From the NCBI RefSeq assembly GCF_019449565.1, contig NZ_JAGRPM010000084.1, forward strand, positions 102,380-166,379: a stretch of DNA of 64,000 nucleotides, written 5' to 3'. This document shows positions 6,545 to 14,648 of the stretch, one piece after another. The position numbers and the translations under genes are program-made. This stretch comes from Rhodoblastus sp. (GTDB lineage Bacteria > Pseudomonadota > Alphaproteobacteria > Rhizobiales > Beijerinckiaceae). Within the stretch, counting starts at the first letter, position 1. Each line of letters opens with the position of its first letter. The notes under the pieces are model-generated. The model did not search any database. It was not told the DNA's origin and worked only from the letters and a program-made list of their open reading frames with translations.

Positions 6545-7783
6545 ATGCATAATCGCGAATGCCAGCGCGAGGGCCGGGGCGTGATGTGCCCGAGCTTCCG
6601 CATCACCCATGATCCCGCCCATTCCACCGAGGCGCGGGTTGCGGCCTTCAAGGCGGCGCTCAATGGCGACTATGGCGACGATCCCTTCGGCGATTCGCGC
6701 CTCGCCGCCGCCATGGACCTCTGCGTTTCGTGCAAGGCCTGCAAGAAGGAATGTCCCAGCGCCGTGGACATGGTGCTGATCAAGACCGAATATCTCGCCC
6801 AGCGAAACGAGACGCATGGCGTCTCGCTTCGGACAAGATTGTTCGGCGGGCTGCCGGCCTGGCTCGGACGCTGGCGCCGCCCCGCGCGTTGGCTGGCCTT
6901 GATGCGCAACGCCTTGCCGCCTGTCGCCTGGGCGGCGGAAAAATGGTTGGGGCTGACGTCGCGGCGGCCTCTGCCGCCGCCCGCCGCCAAGCCTTTCACG
7001 GCCAAGGGACCATTCGGCTCCGGCGAACGCGGCGACGTCTGGCTGTTCGCCGACACCTTCGCCCAGCATTTCGATCCCGAAATCGCGGAAGCCGCCATTG
7101 CGGTCCTGACGGCTGGCGGCTATCGCGTCCAGATCGCGCGGCCGGCGCCAGACGATCCCGAGCCGAATCGTTCCTTGTGCTGCGGGCGCACCTTTCTCTC
7201 CATGGGCATGGTGGGCAAGGCGCGCGCCGAGGCGCTCCGGGTGATCGCCGCGCTCAAGCCCGCAATCGAGGCCGGGGCGCCGATCGTCGGTCTGGAGCCG
7301 TCCTGCCTGCTTTCGATGCGCGATGAATTTTTCAGCCTCGGCCTTGGCGCCGAGATCGGCGCGCTCGGCAAGAACCTCTATCTTTTCGAGGAATTCATCG
7401 CGCGCGAGGCGCTGCGCGGGCTCAAACTGCCGCTGAAGGCGCCGGAGGGCGTCAAGGTCTACGCCCATGGCCATTGCCACCAGAAAGCCTTTGGCCTGAT
7501 GAAGTCGCTGCGCAAGACCTTGGGCCTTGTGCCGGGGCTGGATTTCGAGCTGATCGAATCCGGCTGCTGCGGCATGGCGGGTTCGTTCGGCTTCGAGGCC
7601 GAACATTACCAAGCCTCGCAGCAGATGGCGGAACTCGCCTTGCTGCCGGCCGTCCGCGCAGCGAAGCCGAGCGATGTGATCGTGGCGGATGGCTTCTCCT
7701 GCCGCCATCAGATCAAGGACGGCTCCGGCCGCAAACCCGTGCATATGGCGGTGCTGTTGCGGGATTCGCTCGTCCCGGCTTGA
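6545..7783 (+). CDS. 5'-truncated FAD-linked oxidase: Fe-S/CCG half only
   Basis: The 412-residue frame matches the C-terminal half of the roughly 950-1000-residue FAD-binding and Fe-S-binding oxidoreductases (YdiJ/D-lactate dehydrogenase-like). It begins in the Cys-rich linker (GRGVMCPSFRITHD). It then has a 4Fe-4S site CVSCKACKKECP and two heterodisulfide-reductase-type CCG boxes (SLCCGRTF, SGCCGMAG). The N-terminal FAD-binding domain is missing, and family resemblance stops abruptly at the island junction. ATG 6545 is the first plausible start after the break but has no obvious ribosome site. It is most likely a pseudogene made by insertion or deletion; the remaining half is still an intact frame. 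Confidence 0.75.
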   Translation: MHNRECQREGRGVMCPSFRITHDPAHSTEARVAAFKAALNGDYGDDPFGDSRLAAAMDLCVSCKACKKECPSAVDMVLIKTEYLAQRNETHGVSLRTRLFGGLPAWLGRWRRPARWLALMRNALPPVAWAAEKWLGLTSRRPLPPPAAKPFTAKGPFGSGERGDVWLFADTFAQHFDPEIAEAAIAVLTAGGYRVQIARPAPDDPEPNRSLCCGRTFLSMGMVGKARAEALRVIAALKPAIEAGAPIVGLEPSCLLSMRDEFFSLGLGAEIGALGKNLYLFEEFIAREALRGLKLPLKAPEGVKVYAHGHCHQKAFGLMKSLRKTLGLVPGLDFELIESGCCGMAGSFGFEAEHYQASQQMAELALLPAVRAAKPSDVIVADGFSCRHQIKDGSGRKPVHMAVLLRDSLVPA

Positions 7784-7860
7784 GGAAAGCGGAGCTTTGA
7801 CCTATCTGGTGCGGACCTGAGAAGCGCAGCCGCTGCTTTGCCGCCGCCCGTGGAGTTTTC

Positions 7861-8820
7861 ATGTCGAACGCCGAAACGTCGCCCATCCACGCCAAAGTCG
7901 TCGTCATCGGCTCGGGCCCCGCAGGCTATACGGCGGCCATTTACGCCGCCCGCGCCATGCTCCAGCCGATCCTGATCTCGGGCTTCGACGCCGGCGGCCA
8001 ATTGATGATCACGACCGACGTCGAGAATTATCCGGGCTTCGCCGATCCCATTCAGGGACCCTGGCTGATGGAGCAGATGCGGGCGCAGGCCGAGCATGTC
8101 GGCGCGCGTCTGGTCAGCGACCATGTCACCCAAGTCGAACTGGGCCAGCGGCCGTTCAAGATCACGGGCGATTCGGGGCAGGTCTATACGGCCGATTCGC
8201 TGATCATCGCCACGGGCGCCAAGGCGCAATGGCTCGGCGAGACGAGCGAGGAGAAGTTCAAGGGCTTTGGCGTCTCGGCCTGTGCGACCTGCGACGGCTT
8301 CTTCTTCCGCGGCAAGAAGGTCGCGGTGGTCGGCGGCGGCAATTCGGCGGTCGAGGAGGCGCTCTACCTCTCCCATATCGCGGAGAAGGTCACACTCATC
8401 CACCGCCGCGATTCGCTGCGTTCCGAGCGCATCCTGCAGGAGCGCCTGTTCGCGCGGCCCAATATCGAGATCCGCTGGGACAGCGCGGTCGATGAGATTC
8501 TGGGCAGCGAGGCGCCGCTTTCGGTCGAGGCGCTGCGCATCAAAAATGTGAAGACCGGCGCGACCGAGACGCTGCCGCTCGACGGCGTCTTCATCGCCAT
8601 CGGCCACAAGCCCGCCACCGAGCTGTTCGCCGGCCAGATCGAATTGAAGAGCAACGGCTATATCAAGACCGCGCCCGACTCGACCGCGACCAATATCGAA
8701 GGCGTATTCGCGGCTGGCGACGTGGCCGACGACAAATATCGCCAGGCGGTGACGGCGGCGGGCCTTGGCTGCATGGCCGCGCTGGAGGCCGAACGCTGGC
8801 TGGCGGCCAAGCACGGCTGA
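7861..8820 (+). CDS. trxB: Thioredoxin-disulfide reductase
   Basis: A 319-residue flavoenzyme, the normal length for the family. The FAD-binding dinucleotide fold is GSGPAGYTAAIYAAR (about 17-31). The redox-active pair is CATC (141-144) in the segment ACATCDGFFF. The NADPH-binding fold is GGGNSAVEEALYL, and the C-terminal FAD motif is GVFAAGDVADD. It transfers electrons from NADPH to cytosolic thioredoxin. That thioredoxin pool would also feed the DipZ and Msr proteins encoded further right. The ATG at 7861 comes 78 bp after the truncated oxidase frame. Confidence 0.97.
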   Translation: MSNAETSPIHAKVVVIGSGPAGYTAAIYAARAMLQPILISGFDAGGQLMITTDVENYPGFADPIQGPWLMEQMRAQAEHVGARLVSDHVTQVELGQRPFKITGDSGQVYTADSLIIATGAKAQWLGETSEEKFKGFGVSACATCDGFFFRGKKVAVVGGGNSAVEEALYLSHIAEKVTLIHRRDSLRSERILQERLFARPNIEIRWDSAVDEILGSEAPLSVEALRIKNVKTGATETLPLDGVFIAIGHKPATELFAGQIELKSNGYIKTAPDSTATNIEGVFAAGDVADDKYRQAVTAAGLGCMAALEAERWLAAKHG

Positions 8821-8948
8821 CCGGGGCAATCGCGCAGGCCGCCGCGAATCGCGGCAGGCGCGCCCCTATTAGCGGTTTCTTCAGGGCTTCGCCCCACAAT
8901 CACAGCCTGCGCGCCTGCTCGCGCGGCGGCGGTTTCGGGGGTTGAGGA

Positions 8949-9317
8949 ATGAAACGGGGTCTAGTCGTTGACGATTCGGCGGTGATCCGCATGGTCTCCG
9001 GCCGTATTTTGGGGCTGTTGCATTTCCAGAGCGTCGAAGCCGACAATGGCGCCAAGGCGCTGCAAATCTGCGAACAGCAGATGCCCGAGGTCATCCTGCT
9101 CGACAGCAGCATGCCGAGCGCCGATCCGCTGGAGCTTCTGCGCGCGATTCGCCGCCTGCCGGGCGGCGACACGACGAAGATCATCTTTTGCGCGACGGAA
9201 AATGATCCGATGGTGATTGGCCGCGTCTTGCGCGCCGGCGCCGACGACGTGTTGTTCAAACCGTTCGATCGTCGCGGCATGCAGGAAAAATTCGAGGACG
9301 TTGGTCTGGTCGCCTGA
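8949..9317 (+). CDS. Single-domain (CheY-like) response regulator
   Basis: A 122-residue receiver domain and nothing else. The acidic pocket is VVDDS (7-10), the phospho-acceptor Asp is at about 52 (LLDSSMP), and the conserved Lys is near residue 106 (LFKPF). With no output domain it must act by protein contact or phosphotransfer, as CheY and DivK do. It does not match the usual N-termini of DivK or CpdR. The start has a weak purine-rich site (TTGAGGA). No kinase gene is adjacent. Confidence 0.9.
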   Translation: MKRGLVVDDSAVIRMVSGRILGLLHFQSVEADNGAKALQICEQQMPEVILLDSSMPSADPLELLRAIRRLPGGDTTKIIFCATENDPMVIGRVLRAGADDVLFKPFDRRGMQEKFEDVGLVA

Positions 9318-9393
9318 CGTCCTTTCCTCCCAAAGGCCTCTTGCCGCCCGGGCGCCTCCGGGCTGAAATGGTCTGAAACACAGGGAGGTTTTG

Positions 9394-10401
9394 ATGGCCA
9401 AGGCGATGATCGTGCAACCCGGCGGCGGATTTGACCGGGTGATTCTGAGCGAGCGCGACGCCAATCCGCCAGCGGCTGGCGAAATCACCGTGCGCCTGCA
9501 CGCCAATTCCCTCAATTATCACGATTACGCCGTGGTCAGCGGCATGTGGGGGCCGAGCGAGCCGCGCATTCCCATGGCCGACGGCGCGGGATTGGTCACG
9601 GCGGTCGGGGCAGGGGTCACGGAATTCGCGGTCGGCGACGCCGTCGTCAGCGCTTTTTTCCCCGGTTGGAACGACGGCGCGCCGCCTTTCGCCGATTTCG
9701 CCACCGTTCCGGGCGACGGACAGGACGGCTACGCCCGCGAAATCGTCACTGCGCCGGTTGGCGCCTTCACCCATGCGCCGAAGAATTTCTCCCATGCGGA
9801 ATCCGCCGCGCTGACCACAGCCGGCCTGACCGCGTGGCGGGCCCTGCATGATGACGGCGGCCTCAAGGCGGGTGAGACGGTTCTGGTGCAGGGCACGGGC
9901 GGCGTCTCCATTTTTGCGTTGCAATTCGCCAAAATGGCCGGCGCGACGGTCATCGCCACCTCTTCGAGCGCTGAAAAGCTGGCGAAACTCGAAGCGCTTG
10001 GCGCGGATCATCTGATCGACTATCGCAAAAATCCGAACTGGGCCGAAATCGCGCGCGGGTTTACGGGCGGACGCGGGGTCGACCATGTCATAGATGTCGG
10101 CGGCCCCGGCACGCTGGAGCAATCCATGATCGCGGCGCGGCTTGGCGGGCATATCGCGCTGATCGGCATTCTCAGCGGGCTCTCGGGCGAGTTCTCGATG
10201 ATCACGGCCTTGCTGAAGCAGTTGCAGCTCAAGGGCGTTCTGGTCGGCAGCCGGCGCCAGCAGGCCGACATGGTCCGCGCGATCGACGCCAATGGCATGA
10301 AGCCGGTGATTGACCGGGCCTTTCCGCTGGAGGACATCGTCGCCGCCTTCCAATATCAGGAGAGCAACCGGCATTTCGGCAAGATCTGCCTGGAATTCTG
10401 A
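9394..10401 (+). CDS. Zinc-independent-type alcohol dehydrogenase/quinone oxidoreductase (MDR superfamily)
   Basis: A 335-residue medium-chain dehydrogenase/reductase. It has an N-terminal GroES-like domain (HANSLNYHDYAVVSG) and a Rossmann fold with VQGTGGVSIFALQFAKM as the NAD(P) motif (about 168-184). Residues typical of the catalytic zinc site of classical ADHs are not evident, so a quinone oxidoreductase/NAD(P)-dependent alcohol dehydrogenase annotation fits best. The ATG at 9394 has GGGAGG seven bases upstream; a TTG one codon earlier is also in frame. The substrate is unknown. Confidence 0.88.
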   Translation: MAKAMIVQPGGGFDRVILSERDANPPAAGEITVRLHANSLNYHDYAVVSGMWGPSEPRIPMADGAGLVTAVGAGVTEFAVGDAVVSAFFPGWNDGAPPFADFATVPGDGQDGYAREIVTAPVGAFTHAPKNFSHAESAALTTAGLTAWRALHDDGGLKAGETVLVQGTGGVSIFALQFAKMAGATVIATSSSAEKLAKLEALGADHLIDYRKNPNWAEIARGFTGGRGVDHVIDVGGPGTLEQSMIAARLGGHIALIGILSGLSGEFSMITALLKQLQLKGVLVGSRRQQADMVRAIDANGMKPVIDRAFPLEDIVAAFQYQESNRHFGKICLEF

Positions 10402-10411
10402 GGGTTCAACG

Positions 10412-10440
10412 AAAAAGCCCCGCTTTCAACGGCGGGGTTC
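10412..10440 (-). terminator. GC-rich stem terminator
   Basis: A CCCCGC/GCGGGG stem (10418-10423 and 10432-10437) has a T-run on the minus-strand side. It would stop leftward transcription from the integrase remnant and orphan gene, and may also serve the dehydrogenase gene as a convergent terminator. Confidence 0.6.
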
Positions 10441-10547
10441 GATCATTTCAGCGGAACGGACGAGTCAGACGATACGGCTGAATGCGGCGAGCGAGGAAGT
10501 TGTTTCATCTGGGACGCCACGTTTTCTGCTCCTCGTGACCACAGAAT

Positions 10548-10718
10548 TTAACCGTCGCTTCTGCGACCTTGAACTCCTGCTGCGCGCGCATAGGCGCGAC
10601 GCGTGTGATTCCTGATCGGCGCCTTGAAGAATTCGAGGAAGCAATAGGCCGCTTTCTCGCCGCCGGCGGCGATGACGGCGGGAACTCGGTCGACCGTGAT
10701 GAGTGCGGGCTGGTTCAT
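10548..10718 (-). pseudogene. N-terminal stub of a tyrosine recombinase (integrase)
   Basis: A 56-codon frame. Residues about 11-47, including VPAVIAAGGEKAAYCFLEFF and then IRNHTRRAYARAA, match the N-terminal SAM-like core-binding start of alphaproteobacterial phage/island integrases. The frame then changes to unrelated residues and stops, with no catalytic domain (R-H-R-Y) anywhere near. It starts one base after the stop of the adjacent orphan gene, with AAGGG upstream. It is a truncated remnant of a former mobile element. Confidence 0.7.
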
Positions 10719-10719
10719 C

Positions 10720-11652
10720 CTACCCTTGCAATCCGATAGGAACACCACTCGTTTTTTCGATCACCCCAAATCCGTTTTGGAACAGCGAGAATTCAAACTC
10801 TGGGGGATCGGCAGGCATGCCGCCATGTTTACGAATAAAGGCGATGATTGGCGAAGGATCGGCGAGGACATGTTCCTCAAATATTTCGAGCGCGCGCATA
10901 ATCCGGTTTGACCGCATCGAAGCTTGCACTGATGTCCCCGCAGTCGAAATTCCCCCTGCCGGCGAGAACACCCGATTACCGAACTGAATGAAGCTTGATA
11001 TCCCGGCAGAGCGAAGTTTCTTGCGGTCTTCGCTTGTGTGCGAGGTTCCTCCGGAAAGGCCAATGATGCCCTTAATTTCGAGAAAGAGCTGATCGTTTGG
11101 CCAATTCGAGATCGCAATTTGCGCTAGCTTGTCATCCTCAAACGTCTCGTGCGTTCCAATGTCCAGGAGATAGGCGCGATCCGCGCGAAACATGACGAAC
11201 AGAAGTGGACCACCGCGTTCCACAAAGCCATCTATCTCGACATTAGTAGAAAGGTGCAGGTGATGGATTCCCCACTCATTCAACAGCATGTCGAGGTGCT
11301 GAAGTCGGCGTAAGTTTTTCTTGTTTGGCTTGTCCGGCAGCACGAAACCGCTGCGAACTCGGCGGCTAAGATATCTAGATAAATCGTTGCCTTGCTCGAT
11401 AGCGTCAATGATCTGCAAAACAGCGCCAGATCGTTCGGCCGCGACGGTATTCTGGTCGAATTGGGTCGAACGCATCAGCTTACGCGGCTCAGATGAAATC
11501 AGTCGGCCCTGCCAGTTGAAAAACAGCGCGAGAAGCTCGCCCGGATGTTTGTTGCGGAGCGCGGTCACAACGGCGGCGTCCGATGTGTCATGGGGAAGCG
11601 CCTTAATCACCCAGTCGACGACAGTTTCAGCTAACGTCAAGTCCATCTCCAT
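10720..11652 (-). CDS. Hypothetical protein of a small foreign patch
   Basis: About 310 residues with no signal peptide or membrane segment. The middle section (HHLHLSTNVEIDGF, then LLFVMFRADRAYLLDIG and ISNWPND) reads as a compact alpha/beta domain. I have a faint impression of similarity to uncharacterised proteins from genomic islands but cannot name a family. The GC content is visibly lower than in the flanking genes, and it is directly followed by an integrase stub, so it was probably acquired. The start could be ATG 11652, ATG 11646 or TTG 11664; none has a strong ribosome site. Confidence 0.65.
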   Translation of the reverse strand: MEMDLTLAETVVDWVIKALPHDTSDAAVVTALRNKHPGELLALFFNWQGRLISSEPRKLMRSTQFDQNTVAAERSGAVLQIIDAIEQGNDLSRYLSRRVRSGFVLPDKPNKKNLRRLQHLDMLLNEWGIHHLHLSTNVEIDGFVERGGPLLFVMFRADRAYLLDIGTHETFEDDKLAQIAISNWPNDQLFLEIKGIIGLSGGTSHTSEDRKKLRSAGISSFIQFGNRVFSPAGGISTAGTSVQASMRSNRIMRALEIFEEHVLADPSPIIAFIRKHGGMPADPPEFEFSLFQNGFGVIEKTSGVPIGLQG

Positions 11653-11728
11653 TGAATATGACAAATGGCACCAACATATGCGAATGGCTCAATCGGAAGT
11701 TGGAACAAGGCTTGCGATGAACGAGACA

Positions 11729-11757
11729 GAAAAACCCCGCTGGAAGGCGGGGTTTTT
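11729..11757. terminator. Bidirectional intrinsic terminator
   Basis: A perfect stem, AAAAACCCCGC and its complement around TGGAAG, has T/A runs on both sides. It separates the foreign patch from ctrA and would terminate ctrA transcripts coming from the right. Confidence 0.8.
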
Positions 11758-11784
11758 GGTTGTCTCAAATTCGTGCCAGATGAT

Positions 11785-12486
11785 TCAGGCGGTGATGCGC
11801 TCGTCGGCGTCGGAAGGCTCGCGCAGCACATAGCCACGGCCCCAGACGGTTTCGATGTAATTGCGGCCGTCGCTGGCGTTGGCGAGCTTCTTGCGCAATT
11901 TGCAGATGAAGACGTCGATGATCTTCAGTTCCGGCTCATCCATGCCGCCATAAAGGTGGTTGAGGAACATTTCCTTGGTGAGCGTGGTGCCCTTGCGGAG
12001 CGAGAGCAGCTCCAGCATCTGATATTCCTTGCCGGTCAGGTGCACGCGGGCGCCGCCGACCTCGACGGTCTTCTGGTCGAGATTGACGACAAGATCGCCG
12101 GTGGCGATGACCGACTGGGCGTGGCCCTTGGAGCGGCGGACGATGGCGTGGATGCGCGCGACCAGTTCGTCCTTGTGGAAGGGCTTGGTCAGATAGTCGT
12201 CGGCGCCGAAGCCGAGACCCTTCACTTTGTCTTCGATGCCCGCGAGACCCGAGAGGATCAGGATCGGCGTCTTGACCTTGGCGACGCGCAGGGTGCGCAG
12301 CACTTCATAGCCAGACATGTCGGGTAGGTTGAGGTCGAGCAAAATGATGTCGTAATCATAAAGCTTGCCGAGATCGATGCCCTCTTCACCGAGGTCGGTC
12401 GTATAAACGTTGAAATTCTCGGACTTGAGCATCAATTCGATGCTCTGCGCGGTTGCGCTGTCGTCTTCGATCAATAATACGCGCAT
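11785..12486 (-). CDS. ctrA: Cell-cycle master response regulator CtrA
   Basis: A 233-residue OmpR-type regulator. The receiver domain has EDD at 7-9, the phospho-Asp at 51 (LLDLNLP) and KPFHKDELVARIHAIVRRSKGH at its end. The winged-helix domain contains the CtrA hallmark GKEYQMLELLSLRKGTTL and KIIDVFICKLRKKL. CtrA binds TTAA-N7-TTAA sites to control replication initiation, division, flagellum and pilus genes in alphaproteobacteria. Its transcription inhibitor SciP is encoded 2.2 kb away and a FliJ-like protein is divergent from it. The upstream region carries TTAA half-sites and a GATTC (GANTC) methylation site at 12626-12630, consistent with the CcrM-linked control known in Caulobacter. Confidence 0.98.
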   Translation of the reverse strand: MRVLLIEDDSATAQSIELMLKSENFNVYTTDLGEEGIDLGKLYDYDIILLDLNLPDMSGYEVLRTLRVAKVKTPILILSGLAGIEDKVKGLGFGADDYLTKPFHKDELVARIHAIVRRSKGHAQSVIATGDLVVNLDQKTVEVGGARVHLTGKEYQMLELLSLRKGTTLTKEMFLNHLYGGMDEPELKIIDVFICKLRKKLANASDGRNYIETVWGRGYVLREPSDADERITA

Positions 12487-13003
12487 GTGAAGTCCTCACC
12501 CCGCCCCCAAGGATTGCGACGCCGGCCGAAACCGCCGCCGGGCTAGCGGCATGCCATCAGCCCAAGACGAGCGCCCACGCAAATCATTATGAAAAACGCT
12601 TAATACCGAATGGTTAACAAAGAGTGATTCCCTCTGGCAAGGGCATTCGGCGTCGTTTTCCCTATGGTTGCGTAAACTCCTCGACTGCAACGAAAAAACA
12701 ATTGTGGAAAGGCGGTCGGCCAGCCGTTCGCTGGCGCAGGCGCGCCCCGCCATTCCCGTTTCGGCGCCCCGGTCGGCGCGTGGGCGGGAACTTTGATAAG
12801 GAGTGTTAAGCATGGGGGTTAACGAAGCCTTACAGGCGTCCCGGCTTTTACCGCATCTCGCAACAAATTTGGCGAAACAGTGGGATTTCGCGTTTTCCGG
12901 TAAGGAAACGGCAACCTCCATACGGCAATCTCCGGCTGTCTCGCGGAATTTACGTCACGTGGTTGAAAGAGTCTTTCAACCTGCGTCCTTGGAGTTTGTT
13001 GTG
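12487..13003. other. ctrA-fliJ divergent intergenic region
   Basis: This holds TTAA half-sites at 12600-12603, 12614-12617 and 12815-12823, none at the canonical N7 spacing, and GANTC sites at 12626-12630 and 12969-12973. A palindrome sits at 12961-12981. An ATG at 12812 with AAGGAG eight bases upstream is in frame with fliJ and has no stop between, so a 64-residue N-terminal extension of FliJ cannot be excluded. No independent gene is seen. Confidence 0.55.
12961..12981. promoter_or_regulatory. Perfect palindrome with a central GANTC site upstream of fliJ
   Basis: GGTTGAAAGA and its exact complement TCTTTCAACC flank a single G, so the centre reads GAGTC, a CcrM-type adenine methylation target. 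It ends 22 bp before the fliJ start. A symmetric operator whose centre can be methylated would allow cell-cycle-timed control; this is inference from the sequence alone. Confidence 0.5.
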
Positions 13004-13402
13004 ATGAAGTCGCGAGATACGCTCGTCCGTCTCAAGCGTTTCCAGGTGGAGGAAAAGCGCCGCCGCCTGACGCAGATCGAAATGATGATCGCGGAATTCA
13101 ATCGCATGGCGGCGGAGCTCGAACGCGAGATCGCCACCGAGGAGCAGAAGTCCGGGGTCAAGGACACGACCCATTACGCCTATTCGACCTATGCCCGCGC
13201 GGCCCGCACGCGCCGCGAGAATCTGCTGCACTCGGCCGACGAGCTGAAGGGTCAGCTCGAAGAGGCCCGGGTCCTGTTCGATCAGGCCAATGAGGAGCTG
13301 ACCAAAGCGCAGGTGCTGGAAGGCCGCGAAAAGACCTCCGTGCTGGGCGACCTGTCCCGCGACGTCCCGGAATTTGGGAACCTGCGCGGCGCGCGCGCCT
13401 GA
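13004..13402 (+). CDS. fliJ: FliJ-like flagellar export chaperone
   Basis: A 132-residue, almost entirely helical protein beginning MKSRDTLVRLKRFQVEEKRR. Long coiled coils run through RRLTQIEMMIAEFNRM and AARTRRENLLHSADEL. This matches the FliJ family of flagellar type III export accessory proteins, and a fliJ-like gene next to ctrA is common in Rhizobiales. The start at 13004 has GGAG nine bases upstream. A longer in-frame start at 12812 has a better ribosome site but encodes a low-complexity extension absent from typical FliJ proteins. Confidence 0.8.
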   Translation: MKSRDTLVRLKRFQVEEKRRRLTQIEMMIAEFNRMAAELEREIATEEQKSGVKDTTHYAYSTYARAARTRRENLLHSADELKGQLEEARVLFDQANEELTKAQVLEGREKTSVLGDLSRDVPEFGNLRGARA

Positions 13403-13524
13403 ACCCTCCGCCTCCGCCAGCCGCCGGCCCAATCCGGGCTTGCGCTTGACGCCCGCCTGTAGCAAAGGATGCGCAGGCTGGCGCGGCGAATCGTCCGGGG
13501 CCGTTCGAGCATTGCAGGGCCCGG

Positions 13525-14577
13525 ATGGATTTCATCAAACGCAATCTCGACTATATCTGGCCTGCGCTTGGATTTGTCGCCGTCGTGGCGTCATTTTGGC
13601 TGCTGTTCCAGGAATTTCGGGGCCAGTCGCTTGGGCCGCAGCTGATCGCCGCCTTCAAGGCGATTCCGCTGTCGCATTATTTCCTGTCCCTCTGCGCGAC
13701 CGTCGTGGCCTATATCGCTCTGGCCTTTTACGACTGGATAGCGCTGCTGCATCTGGGCGTGCGCCACATTTCCTGGCGCTTCATCACGCTCTGCTCCTTC
13801 ACCACCTACGCCCTGTCGCACAACATCGGCGCCTCCGTGGTGTCCGGGGCCATGGTGCGCTATCGCGGCTATACTTCGAAGGGGCTCAACACCGCGCAGA
13901 TCGCGGTGCTGGTGGCGCTGTGCTCGCTGACTTTCCTGCTGGGCGAAGTCCTGGTCGGCGGCGTGGCCTTGCTGGTCCGGCCCCAGGCGCTCGCCCAGCT
14001 TGACGACATCCTGCCGGCGTTCCTGACCCACGCCTCGACGGCGCGGACGATCGGTTTCGCCTGTCTCGGCCTCATCGCGCTTTACGTTGTCGGCTCGCTG
14101 CTGCGGTTGCCGTCGCTGACCCTTCGCGGCGCGCGAATCGCCTATCCGAAATGGGATATCGTGTTGCGGCAGCTGGTCGCGGCGCCAGCGGAAATTCTCG
14201 GCGCGGCGGGCATCATCTATTTCGCCTTGCCGGAGCAGGGCAACCCCGGCTTTCTCGTCGTCGTCGCGGTGTTCATCTTTTCATTTTCCGCGGCGCTCGC
14301 CTCCAATGCGCCCGGCGGACTCGGCGTGTTCGAACTGGTGTTCCTGAAAAGCATGCCCGGGGCGCCGCATGACGGCGTGCTGGCGGCCCTGCTGCTGTTC
14401 CGCCTGCTTTATCTGCTGATCCCGCTCGTCATTGCGATTTTCGTCGTCCTGGCTTTCGAACGGCGGCGGCTCGCCGAGGCGATCGAGCACCATCATCACC
14501 TTGCCGAGGAAAAGGCCGGAAGCCGGAACCAGCCGCAGGGGAGTTCGGAAGCCAGGCCCCACGGAAAGTCCCAGTAA
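13525..14577 (+). CDS. YbhN/UPF0104 family integral membrane protein (LPG synthase TM-like)
   Basis: A 350-residue protein with about eight membrane segments. The segments YALSHNIGASVVSGAMVRYRGY and SNAPGGLGVFELVFLKSM are characteristic of the lysylphosphatidylglycerol synthase transmembrane (flippase) family, here without the soluble synthase domain. It probably handles or flips a phospholipid or other amphiphile; the substrate is unknown. The C-terminus is a hydrophilic tail with a HHHH run. It lies 122 bp after fliJ and converges on sciP. Confidence 0.85.
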   Translation: MDFIKRNLDYIWPALGFVAVVASFWLLFQEFRGQSLGPQLIAAFKAIPLSHYFLSLCATVVAYIALAFYDWIALLHLGVRHISWRFITLCSFTTYALSHNIGASVVSGAMVRYRGYTSKGLNTAQIAVLVALCSLTFLLGEVLVGGVALLVRPQALAQLDDILPAFLTHASTARTIGFACLGLIALYVVGSLLRLPSLTLRGARIAYPKWDIVLRQLVAAPAEILGAAGIIYFALPEQGNPGFLVVVAVFIFSFSAALASNAPGGLGVFELVFLKSMPGAPHDGVLAALLLFRLLYLLIPLVIAIFVVLAFERRRLAEAIEHHHHLAEEKAGSRNQPQGSSEARPHGKSQ

Positions 14578-14593
14578 AAGGGGGCAAGCCGCA

Positions 14594-14633
14594 ATAAAAA
14601 ACGCCGGCTGTCAGGCCGGCGTCCGGGGTTTTT
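14594..14633. terminator. Intrinsic terminator between convergent genes
   Basis: The stem ACGCCGGC (14601-14608) pairs with GCCGGCGT (14615-14622). The minus strand has TTTTTATT after it, serving sciP; the plus strand has GGGGTTTTT slightly further on, serving the YbhN-like gene. Confidence 0.8.
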
Positions 14634-14648
14634 CAGAGCGCGCTCCGA

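Noticed and set aside
6524..7744. 406-codon minus-strand frame opposite the oxidase fragment
   Set aside because: A shadow of a high-GC gene; the plus strand has Fe-S and CCG motifs.
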